Source: Exobacillus caeni (GTDB lineage Bacteria; Bacillota; Bacilli; Bacillales; Guptibacillaceae). Taken from it: DNA of 64,000 bases. The position numbers and the translations under genes were made by a program. The notes under the pieces were generated by a model. That model had not been told where the DNA came from. It made no database searches and saw nothing but the letters and a program-made list of their open reading frames with translations. Below are positions 12,212 through 23,169 of the stretch, in pieces. Each line of letters begins with the position of its first letter. Within the stretch, counting starts at the first letter, position 1. Location: the NCBI RefSeq assembly GCF_005747095.1, contig NZ_SWLG01000001.1:62001-126000 (forward strand). Direction: 5' to 3'.

Positions 12212-12872
12212 GCAGTGGTTCCCGAATGTTGATTGGGAAAAGATGTGGGAGGCAACCGTTCAAACGCTGTACATGACAGCTATATCCGTCGTAGCCACCT
12301 TTATCTTAGGCATCATTCTCGGATTGCTTTTGTTTTTAACAGCACCGGGAAATCGATGGGAAAACAAAGTGATCAATTTTATTATTGCATCATTCGTAAA
12401 CGTCTTCCGGTCGATTCCGTTCATCATTTTAATCATTTTATTGATTCCTTTTACCGTTTGGCTGATGAAGTCAATGCTTGGTGCGAATGCAGCATTGCCT
12501 GCACTTATCGTTGGAGCGGCTCCATTCTATGCGAGGATGGTAGAGATCGCACTGCGTGAGGTGGACAAGGGAGTTATAGAGGCTTCACAATCAATGGGAG
12601 CAAACGATTGGGAAATCATATATAAAGTATTATTGCCTGAATCGATGCCAGCACTCGTCTCAGGTATTACCGTCACTGCTATTGCACTTGTCAGTTACAC
12701 GGCGATGGCTGGAGTAGTTGGTGCCGGAGGGCTCGGTAACCTTGCTTACCTTGAAGGGTACCAGCGAAGCAATCCAGATGTAACACTGGTTGCAACAGTT
12801 ATTATTCTGCTTATCGTGTTTATCCTTCAAATTATTGGCGATGTTATAACTCGCTCATTAGATAAAAGATAA
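12204..12872 (+). CDS. metI: Methionine ABC importer, permease
   Basis: This is the integral membrane subunit of the D/L-methionine importer. The 222-residue, strongly hydrophobic protein has five predicted membrane segments. The EAA loop that docks on MetN is visible as EASQSMGANDWEIIYKVLLPES (about residues 130-151). It starts inside metN (8-base overlap), with GGAGTGGAGGTG as ribosome site, and lies 26 bases before metQ. It is intact and typical; B. subtilis calls the equivalent gene metP. Confidence 0.94.
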   Translation: MLEQWFPNVDWEKMWEATVQTLYMTAISVVATFILGIILGLLLFLTAPGNRWENKVINFIIASFVNVFRSIPFIILIILLIPFTVWLMKSMLGANAALPALIVGAAPFYARMVEIALREVDKGVIEASQSMGANDWEIIYKVLLPESMPALVSGITVTAIALVSYTAMAGVVGAGGLGNLAYLEGYQRSNPDVTLVATVIILLIVFILQIIGDVITRSLDKR

Positions 12873-12898
12873 ATTAGAAATAAAGAGGAGAGAAAACC

Positions 12899-13747
12899 AT
12901 GAAGAAAGTATTTCTTATTTTTGCAGTATTAACAATAGGACTTCTTGCTGCCTGCGGCGGTAACGAAGGAAACAATGAAGCCGGCGGAACAGACGCTGAG
13001 AAGAAAGAAGACAATAAGCTTGTTGTCGGTGCATCCAACGTACCTCATGCTGAAATTTTAGAAGAAGCAAAGCCGATGCTTGAAGAAAAAGGAATCGAGC
13101 TTGAAATCAAAACGTTCCAGGATTATGTTCTTCCTAACAAAACCCTTGCAAGCGGAGAGCTAGATGCAAACTACTTCCAGCATATCCCTTACATGAAGTC
13201 ACAAATGGAAGAAAACGAAGATTATGATTTTGCAAACGCTGGCGGTATTCACATTGAGCCGATCGGTGTATATTCCCAAGATTACAAGAGCCTCGATGAG
13301 CTTCCTGAAGGTGCTTTGATCATCATGAGTAATTCCGTTGCAGACCACGGCCGTATGCTTTCTCTTTTAGAAGAAGAAGGATTGATCACGCTTAAAGAAG
13401 GCGTAGAAAAAACCGAAGCGACTGTAGATGACATCGCAGAAAACCCTAAAAACCTTGAGTTTAAAACAGACGTTGAAGCATCACTTCTTCCGCAGGTTTA
13501 TAAGCAGGGTGAAGGAGATGCAGTACTAATCAACACAAACTATGCAATCGATGCTGGACTTAACCCTCAAGAAGACGCAATCGCGCTTGAAGGTGCAAAC
13601 TCTCCGTATGTTAACATTATCGCTGTAAACAAAGGGGACGAGGACAAAGAAAGCATCAAGACATTAGTAGAAGTTCTACGTTCTAAAGAAATCCAGGACT
13701 TCATCCTAGAGAAATACAAAGGTGCGGTTGTACCAGTAAGTGAATAA
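12899..13747 (+). CDS. metQ: Methionine-binding lipoprotein
   Basis: This extracytoplasmic methionine receptor delivers substrate to MetI/MetN. The 282-residue protein has a lipoprotein signal with lipobox LLAAC at residues 15-19, so it is anchored by a diacylglyceryl-Cys19. The NlpA/MetQ fold shows LVVGASNVPHAEILEEAKP, DANYFQHIPYM and AVLINTNYAIDAGL. The start has AGAGGAGAG upstream. It is the last gene of the unit and is followed by a strong terminator. Confidence 0.95.
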   Translation: MKKVFLIFAVLTIGLLAACGGNEGNNEAGGTDAEKKEDNKLVVGASNVPHAEILEEAKPMLEEKGIELEIKTFQDYVLPNKTLASGELDANYFQHIPYMKSQMEENEDYDFANAGGIHIEPIGVYSQDYKSLDELPEGALIIMSNSVADHGRMLSLLEEEGLITLKEGVEKTEATVDDIAENPKNLEFKTDVEASLLPQVYKQGEGDAVLINTNYAIDAGLNPQEDAIALEGANSPYVNIIAVNKGDEDKESIKTLVEVLRSKEIQDFILEKYKGAVVPVSE

Positions 13748-13781
13748 ATCTATTTATATTTAATATAATAAGGAAGAAACT

Positions 13782-13814
13782 CGGTTCAGCAGGTTGATGC
13801 TGGACCGTTTTTTT
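13782..13814 (+). terminator. Terminator after metQ
   Basis: CGGTTCAGCA 13782-13791 pairs with TGCTGGACCG 13798-13807 (one G-U), followed by seven T. Confidence 0.9.
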
Positions 13815-13868
13815 ATACCTTTAAAAGGCATATTTTCTCTCCACCAGCTTTATTTTATGGTTAATTTT

Positions 13869-14002
13869 TATAAGTCATAGGATCTTTTATTTTGGCTGTT
13901 CAGAGTTTGGTCATCCCACCTTTCTTCAGATAAAGGAACTGCTATCCTTAGCTCTTAAACAATAGCTGCTTTGATTCTAATAGCGGAATGAAAGTCCTAT
14001 AA
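13869..14002 (+). repeat. Degenerate family A element, copy A4
   Basis: The outer edges are recognisable: TATAAGTCATAGGATC at 13869-13884, and AATAGCGGAATGAAAGTCCTATA ending at 14002, which is U1-like and U3-like. The inner units are decayed. With the metQ terminator it fills the gap before the YurZ-like gene; nothing else was seen there. Confidence 0.5.
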
Positions 14003-14069
14003 TTGTTGGATATATTCTTCTTAATTCAGTCATACTAACGGTGATTATATTGATAAGGAGTGGATTGCC

Positions 14070-14441
14070 GTGAACCATGACAACGAGATGAGTGGCTTTG
14101 CAGAAGCAGCGTTACAGGATTACAAAGAAGGCTTAGGAGCTTTTACTCAAAAAATGCCTGATATTGCTGAGGCATACAACCATTTTACAGAAGCTTGCTT
14201 TAAAGAAGGAAATCTCTCACAAAAGGAAAAACAACTGATCGCACTTGGAATCAGCATTTATTCCCAGGATGAGTACTGCATCATTTATCATACCAAGGGA
14301 TGTATTGACCAGGGATGTTCAGAGGAAGAAATACTTGAGGCGGTAGGAGTAACTGCTGCATTTGGCGGTGGGGCGGCAATGAGCCAGGCGGTAACACTTG
14401 TCCAGGACTCTATCACGGAATTAAATCAATTGAAGCATTAA
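14070..14441 (+). CDS. Carboxymuconolactone decarboxylase / AhpD-like protein (YurZ-type)
   Basis: This 123-residue all-helical protein is of the CMD/AhpD superfamily. The region [12 protein letters not shown] (about residues 70-81) matches the family motif CxxCxxxH, but the first Cys is Asp (DxxCxxxH). The classical redox pair is therefore incomplete, although other cysteines lie close by. The glycine-rich [17 protein letters not shown] follows. The start is GTG 14070, 9 bases after AAGGAG. In B. subtilis the homologue yurZ sits beside the suf operon, as here. The function is unknown; the biochemical label is a family name only. Confidence 0.85.
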   Translation: MNHDNEMSGFAEAALQDYKEGLGAFTQKMPDIAEAYNHFTEACFKEGNLSQKEKQLIALGISIYSQDEYCIIYHTKGCIDQGCSEEEILEAVGVTAAFGGGAAMSQAVTLVQDSITELNQLKH

Positions 14442-14544
14442 GATATTAGGTTGACTAGATTAGGAATAATATGCCGGTGATCTGAATTTGCTAAATTGCT
14501 TTTTCGGAAAAGCGGGCCGAATTCCTTTCAGTCAACCTTTTTCA

Positions 14545-14670
14545 TTGGTCGATTATCCTGTTTATTTATCTAAGAAAAAAGAACAAGTGAATGCGCTCGG
14601 AAATGAAAGCGTTGCCATTCATGGACAAGGTTAAATATGGGGCAAAAAGGTAGCATTTGTAAGTAAATGA
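14545..14670 (+). pseudogene. Possible decayed reading frame
   Basis: From TTG 14545 the frame reads plausible protein (…YPVYLSKKKEQVNALGNESVAIHGQG). It meets TAA at 14632-14634 and then continues in the same frame as IWGKKVAFVSK to TGA 14668-14670. One base change would fuse the two parts. No ribosome site was found and I do not recognise the family. This is speculative. Confidence 0.2.
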
Positions 14671-14821
14671 TTTACTGAACTAGACTAAAGAGACCTCTAA
14701 ACTGAAAATTAAGTGACAATGGAGATTACCGCGTTTGTTTAAAAGTTTTCTGAATGTTAAAGTAATTATTGTATTCAAAAAAGAAATTTGAAAGGATTGA
14801 TTTATTATTAACCCCATACGC

Positions 14822-14992
14822 TTGAACCACACTGCTGAGATGGAAAAGGCCATGTATCAGTCTCACGGCATCGGATATGCCGAGTACGGGCAAAGCTTTG
14901 CAAAACGGATGGAAATTGAACAAGAAAGGGAAGCTGACCACCAAAAAAGCCTGAGTGTGGTAAATGAGCATGAGCGGAAGTTAAGCACGTAA
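14822..14992 (+). CDS. Possible small hydrophilic protein, ~56 residues
   Basis: The frame from TTG 14822 to TAA 14992 encodes a Glu/His/Lys-rich, probably helical peptide containing MEKAMYQSHGIGYAEYGQSF and ending NEHERKLST. AAAGGATTG at 14791-14799 would fit an unusual ATT start at 14804 or 14807. TTG 14822 or ATG 14840 are more ordinary but lack well-placed sites. A clean terminator follows 58 bases later (15050-15078), which supports transcription. The family is not recognised. The opposite-strand frame here is judged a shadow. Confidence 0.4.
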   Translation: MNHTAEMEKAMYQSHGIGYAEYGQSFAKRMEIEQEREADHQKSLSVVNEHERKLST

Positions 14993-15049
14993 ATCGTTTC
15001 TGATATTAATTTTTACTAACAGGATATCAAACAATATAAGCAGGGGGAA

Positions 15050-15078
15050 AACCAGTGGAGCATCACTGGTTTTTTCTT
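15050..15078 (+). terminator. Terminator after the small frame
   Basis: AACCAGTG 15050-15057 pairs perfectly with CACTGGTT 15064-15071 and is followed by a T-rich run. Confidence 0.75.
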
Positions 15079-15128
15079 TTTTTAGGTAGAAGGCAATAAA
15101 CCTACCGCTTGGAAACTGGAGTTTGAGT

Positions 15129-15311
15129 TATAGGTCATTTATTCCTCTATTTAGGGAAAAAACATGACTTTCTAGATGAATGAGGCCATATGTTCCGCTA
15201 TTTGCTCAAAATCTGATTAAAATAATCGCTTGCCCGGTGAATAGCGGAACAAATGACCTATAATTTTTAAATAATAGGTATTTGTCACAAATAAGGGATT
15301 AGATGACCTCA
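15129..15311 (+). repeat. Family A interspersed element, copy A2
   Basis: The unit order is the same as in A1: TATAGGTCATTTATTCC near 15129, TGAGGCCATATGTTCCGC near 15181, then reversed GAATAGCGGAACAAATGACC near 15239, and finally TTTGTCACAAATAAGG...ATGACCTCA ending at 15311. The variable base of the GG(A/T)CAT core is mostly T here and A in A1, and it changes together across the units of one copy. Confidence 0.8.
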
Positions 15312-15726
15312 AAGAATGAGCTTTGGAGCTCACTGATCCACCTTGAAGTCTAACCGCCCTCCCGCCAAACCCAAAAGCAACCAGGGCAAAAATTAACCAC
15401 TCCCTGGCAAACAAAATGAAGCTAGAAGCTGGCCTGTTGAAGGTAATCAATTAAAGTGATATGGTATACAAAGCAATGGTTATACTATTCCTCGATTTTC
15501 TCCATTAGAGTGGCATACTCTCATTACGTTCTTATCCATAAAACAGGCAGATATTGGACACGCTAAGTACAGGCTATGGCATCCTTTCCTTTTCTTGATA
15601 ATAATTTTAATTTGTTATAAGATGATAATGAGAATAAATTGAGAATGAGAAATTCTATGTCCAAATTATGCCCTGTAAAAAGGGTTGGAATATAGAAAAA
15701 GTATAAAGGTTATTGGAGGTAACACT

Positions 15727-16512
15727 ATGTCAGCATCTAATTTAAAGATCGAAAATCTTCATGTTTCTATTGAAGGAAAAGAAATTATCAAAGGGTTAGA
15801 CCTGGAGATCAATGGCGGGGAAATACACGCTGTAATGGGTCCGAACGGAACAGGTAAGTCTACGCTTGCTTCTGCGATCATGGGTCACCCAAAATATGAG
15901 ATTACTGAAGGCACAGTAACGATCGACGGAAAAGATCTTTTAGAGATGGAAGTCGATGAGCGTGCAAAAGCTGGTCTTTTCCTTGCGATGCAATACCCAA
16001 GTGAAGTGAGCGGTGTAACAAACGCTGATTTCTTGCGTACATCCATCAATGCTCGCCGTGAAGAAGGCGATGAAATTTCCCTTATGAAATTCATCAAGAA
16101 AATGGATGAAAAAATGGCTGCATTAGGTATGGGTGAGGAATTTTCACAGCGTTACTTAAATGAAGGTTTCTCCGGCGGGGAGAAAAAGCGTAACGAAATC
16201 CTTCAACTGATGATGCTTGAACCAAAGATCGCAATTCTTGATGAGATCGACTCTGGACTTGATATCGATGCATTAAAAGTTGTATCCCAGGGTGTTAACT
16301 CCATGCGTTCACCAGAGTTTGGCTGCTTGATCATCACACACTATCAGCGTCTTCTAAACTACATCACACCTGATAAAGTCCACGTAATTATGCAAGGGCG
16401 AATTGTAAAATCAGGTGGTGCAGAACTTGCACAGCGCCTTGAAGCAGAAGGTTATGACTGGATTAAAGAAGAGCTGGGAATCGAAGACGAAACAGTAGGT
16501 CAAGAAGCATAA
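15727..16512 (+). CDS. sufC: Fe-S cluster assembly ATPase SufC
   Basis: SufC is the ABC-type ATPase of the SufBCD scaffold complex that builds Fe-S clusters. The 261-residue protein has Walker A GPNGTGKSTL, signature FSGGEKKRNEIL and Walker B IAILDEIDSGLD, followed by the H-loop LIITHYQRLL. I use ATG 15727 because GGAGGT (15715-15720) sits 6 bases before it; the 14 upstream in-frame codons have no ribosome site. It heads sufCDSUB and is 19 bases from sufD. A weak promoter (TTGATA 15595-15600, TAAGAT 15618-15623) may serve it. Confidence 0.97.
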   Translation: MSASNLKIENLHVSIEGKEIIKGLDLEINGGEIHAVMGPNGTGKSTLASAIMGHPKYEITEGTVTIDGKDLLEMEVDERAKAGLFLAMQYPSEVSGVTNADFLRTSINARREEGDEISLMKFIKKMDEKMAALGMGEEFSQRYLNEGFSGGEKKRNEILQLMMLEPKIAILDEIDSGLDIDALKVVSQGVNSMRSPEFGCLIITHYQRLLNYITPDKVHVIMQGRIVKSGGAELAQRLEAEGYDWIKEELGIEDETVGQEA

Positions 16513-16531
16513 GCAGTTAGGAGGATAAGTT

Positions 16532-19492
<2,961 letters not shown>

Positions 19493-19523
19493 TCGGGGAT
19501 TGTGTTTTCGCTAGCTGGCTCCG

Positions 19524-19552
19524 TTGTCAAATGACAGGATTCATACTACAAT
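19524..19552 (+). promoter_or_regulatory. Internal promoter before sufB
   Basis: TTGTCA 19524-19529 and TACAAT 19547-19552 are separated by exactly 17 bases in the only sizeable gap of the suf cluster. It may give extra sufB transcript. Confidence 0.55.
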
Positions 19553-19612
19553 GGTAAAAAAGCGAGACCAATTCGGATGACATGAAAAATGTCTCTAGGA
19601 GGGATTCACACG

Positions 19613-21010
19613 ATGGCTAAAAAAATGCCTGAGATCGGTGATTATAAATATGGATTTTCGGATAAAGACGTTTCGATATTTCGTTCAGGCCGCGGCTTAA
19701 CAGAAGATATCGTTAGACAGATTTCCAAAATGAAGGAAGAGCCTCAATGGATGCTCGACTTCCGTCTAAAATCACTTGAGCAATTTTACAAAATGCCTAT
19801 GCCTCAGTGGGGCGGCGACTTAAACGATCTTAACTTTGACGAGATCACATACTATGTAAAACCATCAGAAAAGTCAGAGCGTTCATGGGATGAAGTTCCT
19901 GAAGAAATCAAAACGACATTTGATAAGCTTGGAATTCCTGAAGCTGAGCAAAAATACCTTGCCGGTGTTTCTGCACAGTATGAATCTGAGGTTGTTTATC
20001 ACAATATGCAGGAAGACCTTGAAAAGATGGGAATCATCTTTAAAGACACTGACACTGCGATAAAAGAAGACGAGGAAATTTTCAAAGAGCACTTTGGAAA
20101 AGTTATTCCTCCTTCTGACAACAAGTTTGCAGCATTGAACTCTGCAGTATGGTCAGGCGGATCTTTCATCTATGTTCCTAAAGGGATAAAAGTTGACACT
20201 CCACTTCAAGCGTATTTCCGTATTAACTCTGAAAATATGGGTCAGTTCGAACGTACGCTTATCATTGCGGATGAAGGCTCCCACGTACACTATGTTGAGG
20301 GTTGTACAGCACCTGTTTATACAACAAACTCCCTGCACAGTGCGGTAGTAGAGATCTATGTTAAAAAGGATGCTTATTGCCGTTATACGACGATTCAGAA
20401 CTGGGCGAACAACGTTTATAACCTTGTTACAAAACGTGCCGTAGCAGATGAAAATGCAACGATGGAATGGATCGACGGAAACATCGGTTCTAAGCTGACA
20501 ATGAAGTACCCAGCGATCATCCTTAAAGGACAGGGAGCGAGAGGTAACACACTGTCGATCGCCCTTGCCGGTAAAGGCCAGCACCAGGATGCAGGTGCAA
20601 AAATGATCCACCTTGCTCCTAACACATCTTCCACAATCGTTTCGAAATCTATTTCGAAGCAGGGCGGAAATGTTACGTACCGCGGAATCGTCCAATTCGG
20701 ACGTAAAGCGGACGGAGCGCGTGCGAATGTTGAGTGTGATACACTGATCATGGATAACGAATCTAAATCAGATACGATCCCATACAACGAGATCATGAAC
20801 GACAACATTTCTTTAGAGCACGAAGCAAAAGTATCTAAAGTCTCTGAAGAACAGCTTTTCTATCTGATGAGCCGTGGAGTCTCAGAAGAAGAAGCAACAG
20901 AAATGATCGTAATGGGCTTCATCGAGCCATTTACGAAAGAACTTCCAATGGAATATGCCGTAGAAATGAACCGTCTTATCAAGTTCGAGATGGAAGGTTC
21001 AATCGGTTAA
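19613..21010 (+). CDS. sufB: Fe-S cluster scaffold subunit SufB
   Basis: SufB is the main scaffold on which Fe-S clusters form in the SufBC2D complex. The 465-residue length matches the family. The beta-helix core includes [37 protein letters not shown]-type sequence near residues 230-265, including a conserved cysteine. [27 protein letters not shown] lies near the C terminus. ATG 19613 is chosen because GGAGGG is 8 bases upstream; an upstream in-frame ATG at 19589 has no site. The opposite-strand open frames inside it are shadows. Confidence 0.97.
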   Translation: MAKKMPEIGDYKYGFSDKDVSIFRSGRGLTEDIVRQISKMKEEPQWMLDFRLKSLEQFYKMPMPQWGGDLNDLNFDEITYYVKPSEKSERSWDEVPEEIKTTFDKLGIPEAEQKYLAGVSAQYESEVVYHNMQEDLEKMGIIFKDTDTAIKEDEEIFKEHFGKVIPPSDNKFAALNSAVWSGGSFIYVPKGIKVDTPLQAYFRINSENMGQFERTLIIADEGSHVHYVEGCTAPVYTTNSLHSAVVEIYVKKDAYCRYTTIQNWANNVYNLVTKRAVADENATMEWIDGNIGSKLTMKYPAIILKGQGARGNTLSIALAGKGQHQDAGAKMIHLAPNTSSTIVSKSISKQGGNVTYRGIVQFGRKADGARANVECDTLIMDNESKSDTIPYNEIMNDNISLEHEAKVSKVSEEQLFYLMSRGVSEEEATEMIVMGFIEPFTKELPMEYAVEMNRLIKFEMEGSIG

Positions 21011-21022
21011 TATACTTTGTTG

Positions 21023-21060
21023 AAAGAGCGAATCCTTATGGTTTCGCTCTTTTTTTGTTG
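21023..21060 (+). terminator. Terminator of the suf operon
   Basis: AAAGAGCGAA 21023-21032 pairs with TTTCGCTCTTT (about 21042-21052), followed by a T-run. Confidence 0.9.
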
Positions 21061-21270
21061 GAGTATGTCAGGTGGCCGGACGATTGAGATGCCTAGTTGA
21101 AAATAAAAATCAAAAAGTTGAAAGTAAAGGCCTGAATTCCCTTCCGATTAGCTTCAGCTCTCAAAAGGCCGCTCGAGTCCCAATAAAACCGCCATTCTTT
21201 TCAATTTTTCAAAAATAAAGATAGACTTTGGTAATAAATCCCCATACAATCAATCTTGGAGGTGTTTGGA

Positions 21271-21330
21271 ATGTTAAAAATTCAAAACGGAACTACCACA
21301 ACGATTAAAGTGAGAAAAAATAAGCGTTAG
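21271..21330 (+). CDS. 19-residue putative leader peptide of the MFS gene
   Basis: ATG 21271 has a strong Shine-Dalgarno (GGAGGTG, 8 bases upstream). It opens a 19-codon frame, MLKIQNGTTTTIKVRKNKR, ending 77 bases before the transporter start. Such short, well-translated frames before efflux genes often act in ribosome-stalling attenuation. The K-V-R triplet (residues 13-15) fits the +X+ pattern known from macrolide-responsive leaders. A GGCAGGTT/GGTCTGCC helix (21347-21354 with 21382-21389) lies between the peptide and the transporter ribosome site. The regulatory role is inferred. Confidence 0.5.
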   Translation: MLKIQNGTTTTIKVRKNKR

Positions 21331-21407
21331 GCAGTATTCATCGCCCGGCAGGTTAATCATAAAAACTTGAATGGGATGTTGGGTCTGCCTGAAAGGTGGA
21401 TCTTCGT

Positions 21408-22703
21408 TTGAAAAAGTTAACTGCGTCCCAGGTTTATCTGGTAATCGCCTGTTTGTCATCACTGGCAAATACCATCATGTTCACGACATATGCTGTTTAC
21501 TATGTAATGGAATTAGGGCTAAACCCGTTTCAATTGGTGCTTGTTGGTACGATACTGGAAGTGACCATTCTTTTGCTTGAAAATGTGACCGGCGTCGTTG
21601 CGGATACCTATAGCCGCCGTTTATCCGTGATCATCGGAATGTTCGTTCTTGGCACTGCTTATCTGTTAGAAGGATCTATTCCGTTTGTATCGGAAACGCT
21701 ACTAAGCAACGCGGTTCCCCTTGTTGCTGCGGTGATTCTTTCTGAAATGGTACGAGGGGTTGGGGAAACCTTTTTAAGCGGTGCTGAACAAGCCTGGATC
21801 ACTGACGAAATAGGTGACAAAAGGGTCGGAAGTTTATTCATAAGAGCGAACCAGCTACGTCAGGCAAGCATGGTAGTTGGGGTCATCATCAGTGTTGGAC
21901 TTGCAAGCATCTCTTTAAACCTGCCCTACCTTGCAGGAGGGATACTATTTCTCTTCTTAGGCATTTTTCTTGTGATCGCAATGCCGGAGACCGGTTTTAA
22001 ACCGGAAAGTCCAGAAGGAAACTCAAATGCCCTTCAATCAATGTTTTTTACTTTTAAAAACGGCATAAATTCGGTTCGTGGCAGACCAATTCTAATGCTC
22101 GTCATCCTGGTGACAATCTTTTCAGGAGCGGCGTTTGAAGGCTTTGCACGTCTATGGGAAGCTCATTTTTTAAACACGTTTACCCTTCCAGAGCTCGGAG
22201 CGCTTGAACCGGTTGTTTGGTTTGGTATCATTAACATTGTTGCTAACCTATTAAGCATCGTTGCTGCAGAAATATTTAATCGGAAACTTGATACAAATAA
22301 CAGCAGTGTCATCATACGCAGTTTATTGATTCTTACATGCCTGCAAGTAATAGGATTGGCAGTTTTCGGCCTTGCAGGAAACTTTGCGGTTGGCTTAATC
22401 AGCTATTGGGTTTTGGTCGTTATTGGCACATTAAGCGGCCCTATGTATCAGGCCTGGTTAAATCAGAACATCGACAGCCGGACAAGGGCAACAGTTCTTT
22501 CATTCATGAGCCAGTCGGATGCATTTGGCCAGAGTGCTGGGGGACCGGTAGTTGGTGCTGTGGGAACCCGTTTCTCTTTAAGGGCAGCCATGGTATTCTC
22601 GGCAATCCTGTTGATGCCGGCTGTAGTTGTATATATGCGGATATTAACACAAACAAAAACAAGTACAGTATCAGATGACAACGAAGAAGCTCTTAAACGA
22701 TAA
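21408..22703 (+). CDS. MFS transporter, probable efflux protein
   Basis: This is a 431-residue, 12-segment major facilitator transporter. The motif A-like loop GVVADTYSRRLSVIIG lies after the second segment and EMVRGVGETFLSGAEQAWITDE in the first half. That architecture is typical of small-molecule or drug exporters, but the substrate cannot be read from sequence. I take TTG 21408 as start: AAAGGTGG ends 8 bases before it, while GTG 21396 lies inside that site. It is preceded by a 19-codon leader peptide and followed by a strong terminator, so it is a single-gene unit. Confidence 0.85.
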   Translation: MKKLTASQVYLVIACLSSLANTIMFTTYAVYYVMELGLNPFQLVLVGTILEVTILLLENVTGVVADTYSRRLSVIIGMFVLGTAYLLEGSIPFVSETLLSNAVPLVAAVILSEMVRGVGETFLSGAEQAWITDEIGDKRVGSLFIRANQLRQASMVVGVIISVGLASISLNLPYLAGGILFLFLGIFLVIAMPETGFKPESPEGNSNALQSMFFTFKNGINSVRGRPILMLVILVTIFSGAAFEGFARLWEAHFLNTFTLPELGALEPVVWFGIINIVANLLSIVAAEIFNRKLDTNNSSVIIRSLLILTCLQVIGLAVFGLAGNFAVGLISYWVLVVIGTLSGPMYQAWLNQNIDSRTRATVLSFMSQSDAFGQSAGGPVVGAVGTRFSLRAAMVFSAILLMPAVVVYMRILTQTKTSTVSDDNEEALKR

Positions 22704-22732
22704 ACAAACAATAAATTTCATCAAAAATAAAG

Positions 22733-22772
22733 GGAGAAGGGTCAGGCCGATCGGCTTGACCCTTCTCCTTTT
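22733..22772 (+). terminator. Terminator after the MFS gene
   Basis: GGAGAAGGGTCAGGCC 22733-22748 pairs with GGCTTGACCCTTCTCC 22753-22768, then TTTT. Confidence 0.92.
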
Positions 22773-22828
22773 AGTGGAGGAACTGAAGAGAAGATTTTAT
22801 TTAAGGTTATGAATTTCCTGCTGTACTA

Positions 22829-22999
22829 TTAATCATTTTGTTTGTTAAAGGTATTAATAGCCTTTTTTACAATCATTAGTTGTTCTTCCGATTCTTTAAT
22901 TTTTCTTTCTTTGGATTTTAGTTCCCGTTCTTTTTCTTGAAGCTGTTTTTCGAGCTGGCGGATTCGTTCTTTGTTAGAACGGTGTCTTTTTTCATCCAT
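22829..22999 (-). CDS. Small charged coiled-coil protein, 56 residues
   Basis: On the minus strand, ATG 22999 follows AGGGAGGAATTCAA (a strong Shine-Dalgarno). It opens a 56-codon frame starting MDEKRHRSNKERIRQLEKQL and ending TFNKQND. It is almost entirely charged heptads (residues about 9-45), which predicts a single long coiled coil with no membrane segment. It is convergent with the MFS gene and shares its terminator zone. The family is not recognised. The good ribosome site and consistent heptad pattern support a real gene. Confidence 0.7.
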   Translation of the reverse strand: MDEKRHRSNKERIRQLEKQLQEKERELKSKERKIKESEEQLMIVKKAINTFNKQND

Positions 23000-23169
23000 T
23001 TGAATTCCTCCCTGCTACTTCTATGGTGGCATTACTCTTAAGAGAATGTACAAACATTATGCTTGTAAGAGATTGAAAACTCAACAAAACACCTTCCATA
23101 TCACTTGCTATTTCCTTTATAAAATCTCACAATTAAAAGAAGAGAGTCTTAAAAAGAAAGGGAAAACTT

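Larger units (their letters stand above)
14442..15726. other. Long gap between the YurZ-like gene and sufC
   Basis: This 1.28-kb stretch holds, in order: a possible decayed reading frame (14545-14670), a possible small gene (14822-14992), a terminator (15050-15078), family A copy A2 (15129-15311), a faint family B-like relic (about 15325-15415), and AT-rich sequence before sufC. That AT-rich part includes TGATAATGAGAATAAATTGA at 15623-15642, which loosely resembles a Fur/PerR box. No recognised intact gene is seen. Confidence 0.6.

Noticed and set aside
20153-20808. Minus-strand frames of 180 and 130 codons inside sufB
   Set aside because: They are opposite a complete SufB gene with family motifs, lack ribosome sites and have Cys/Phe/Arg-heavy composition typical of antisense shadows.
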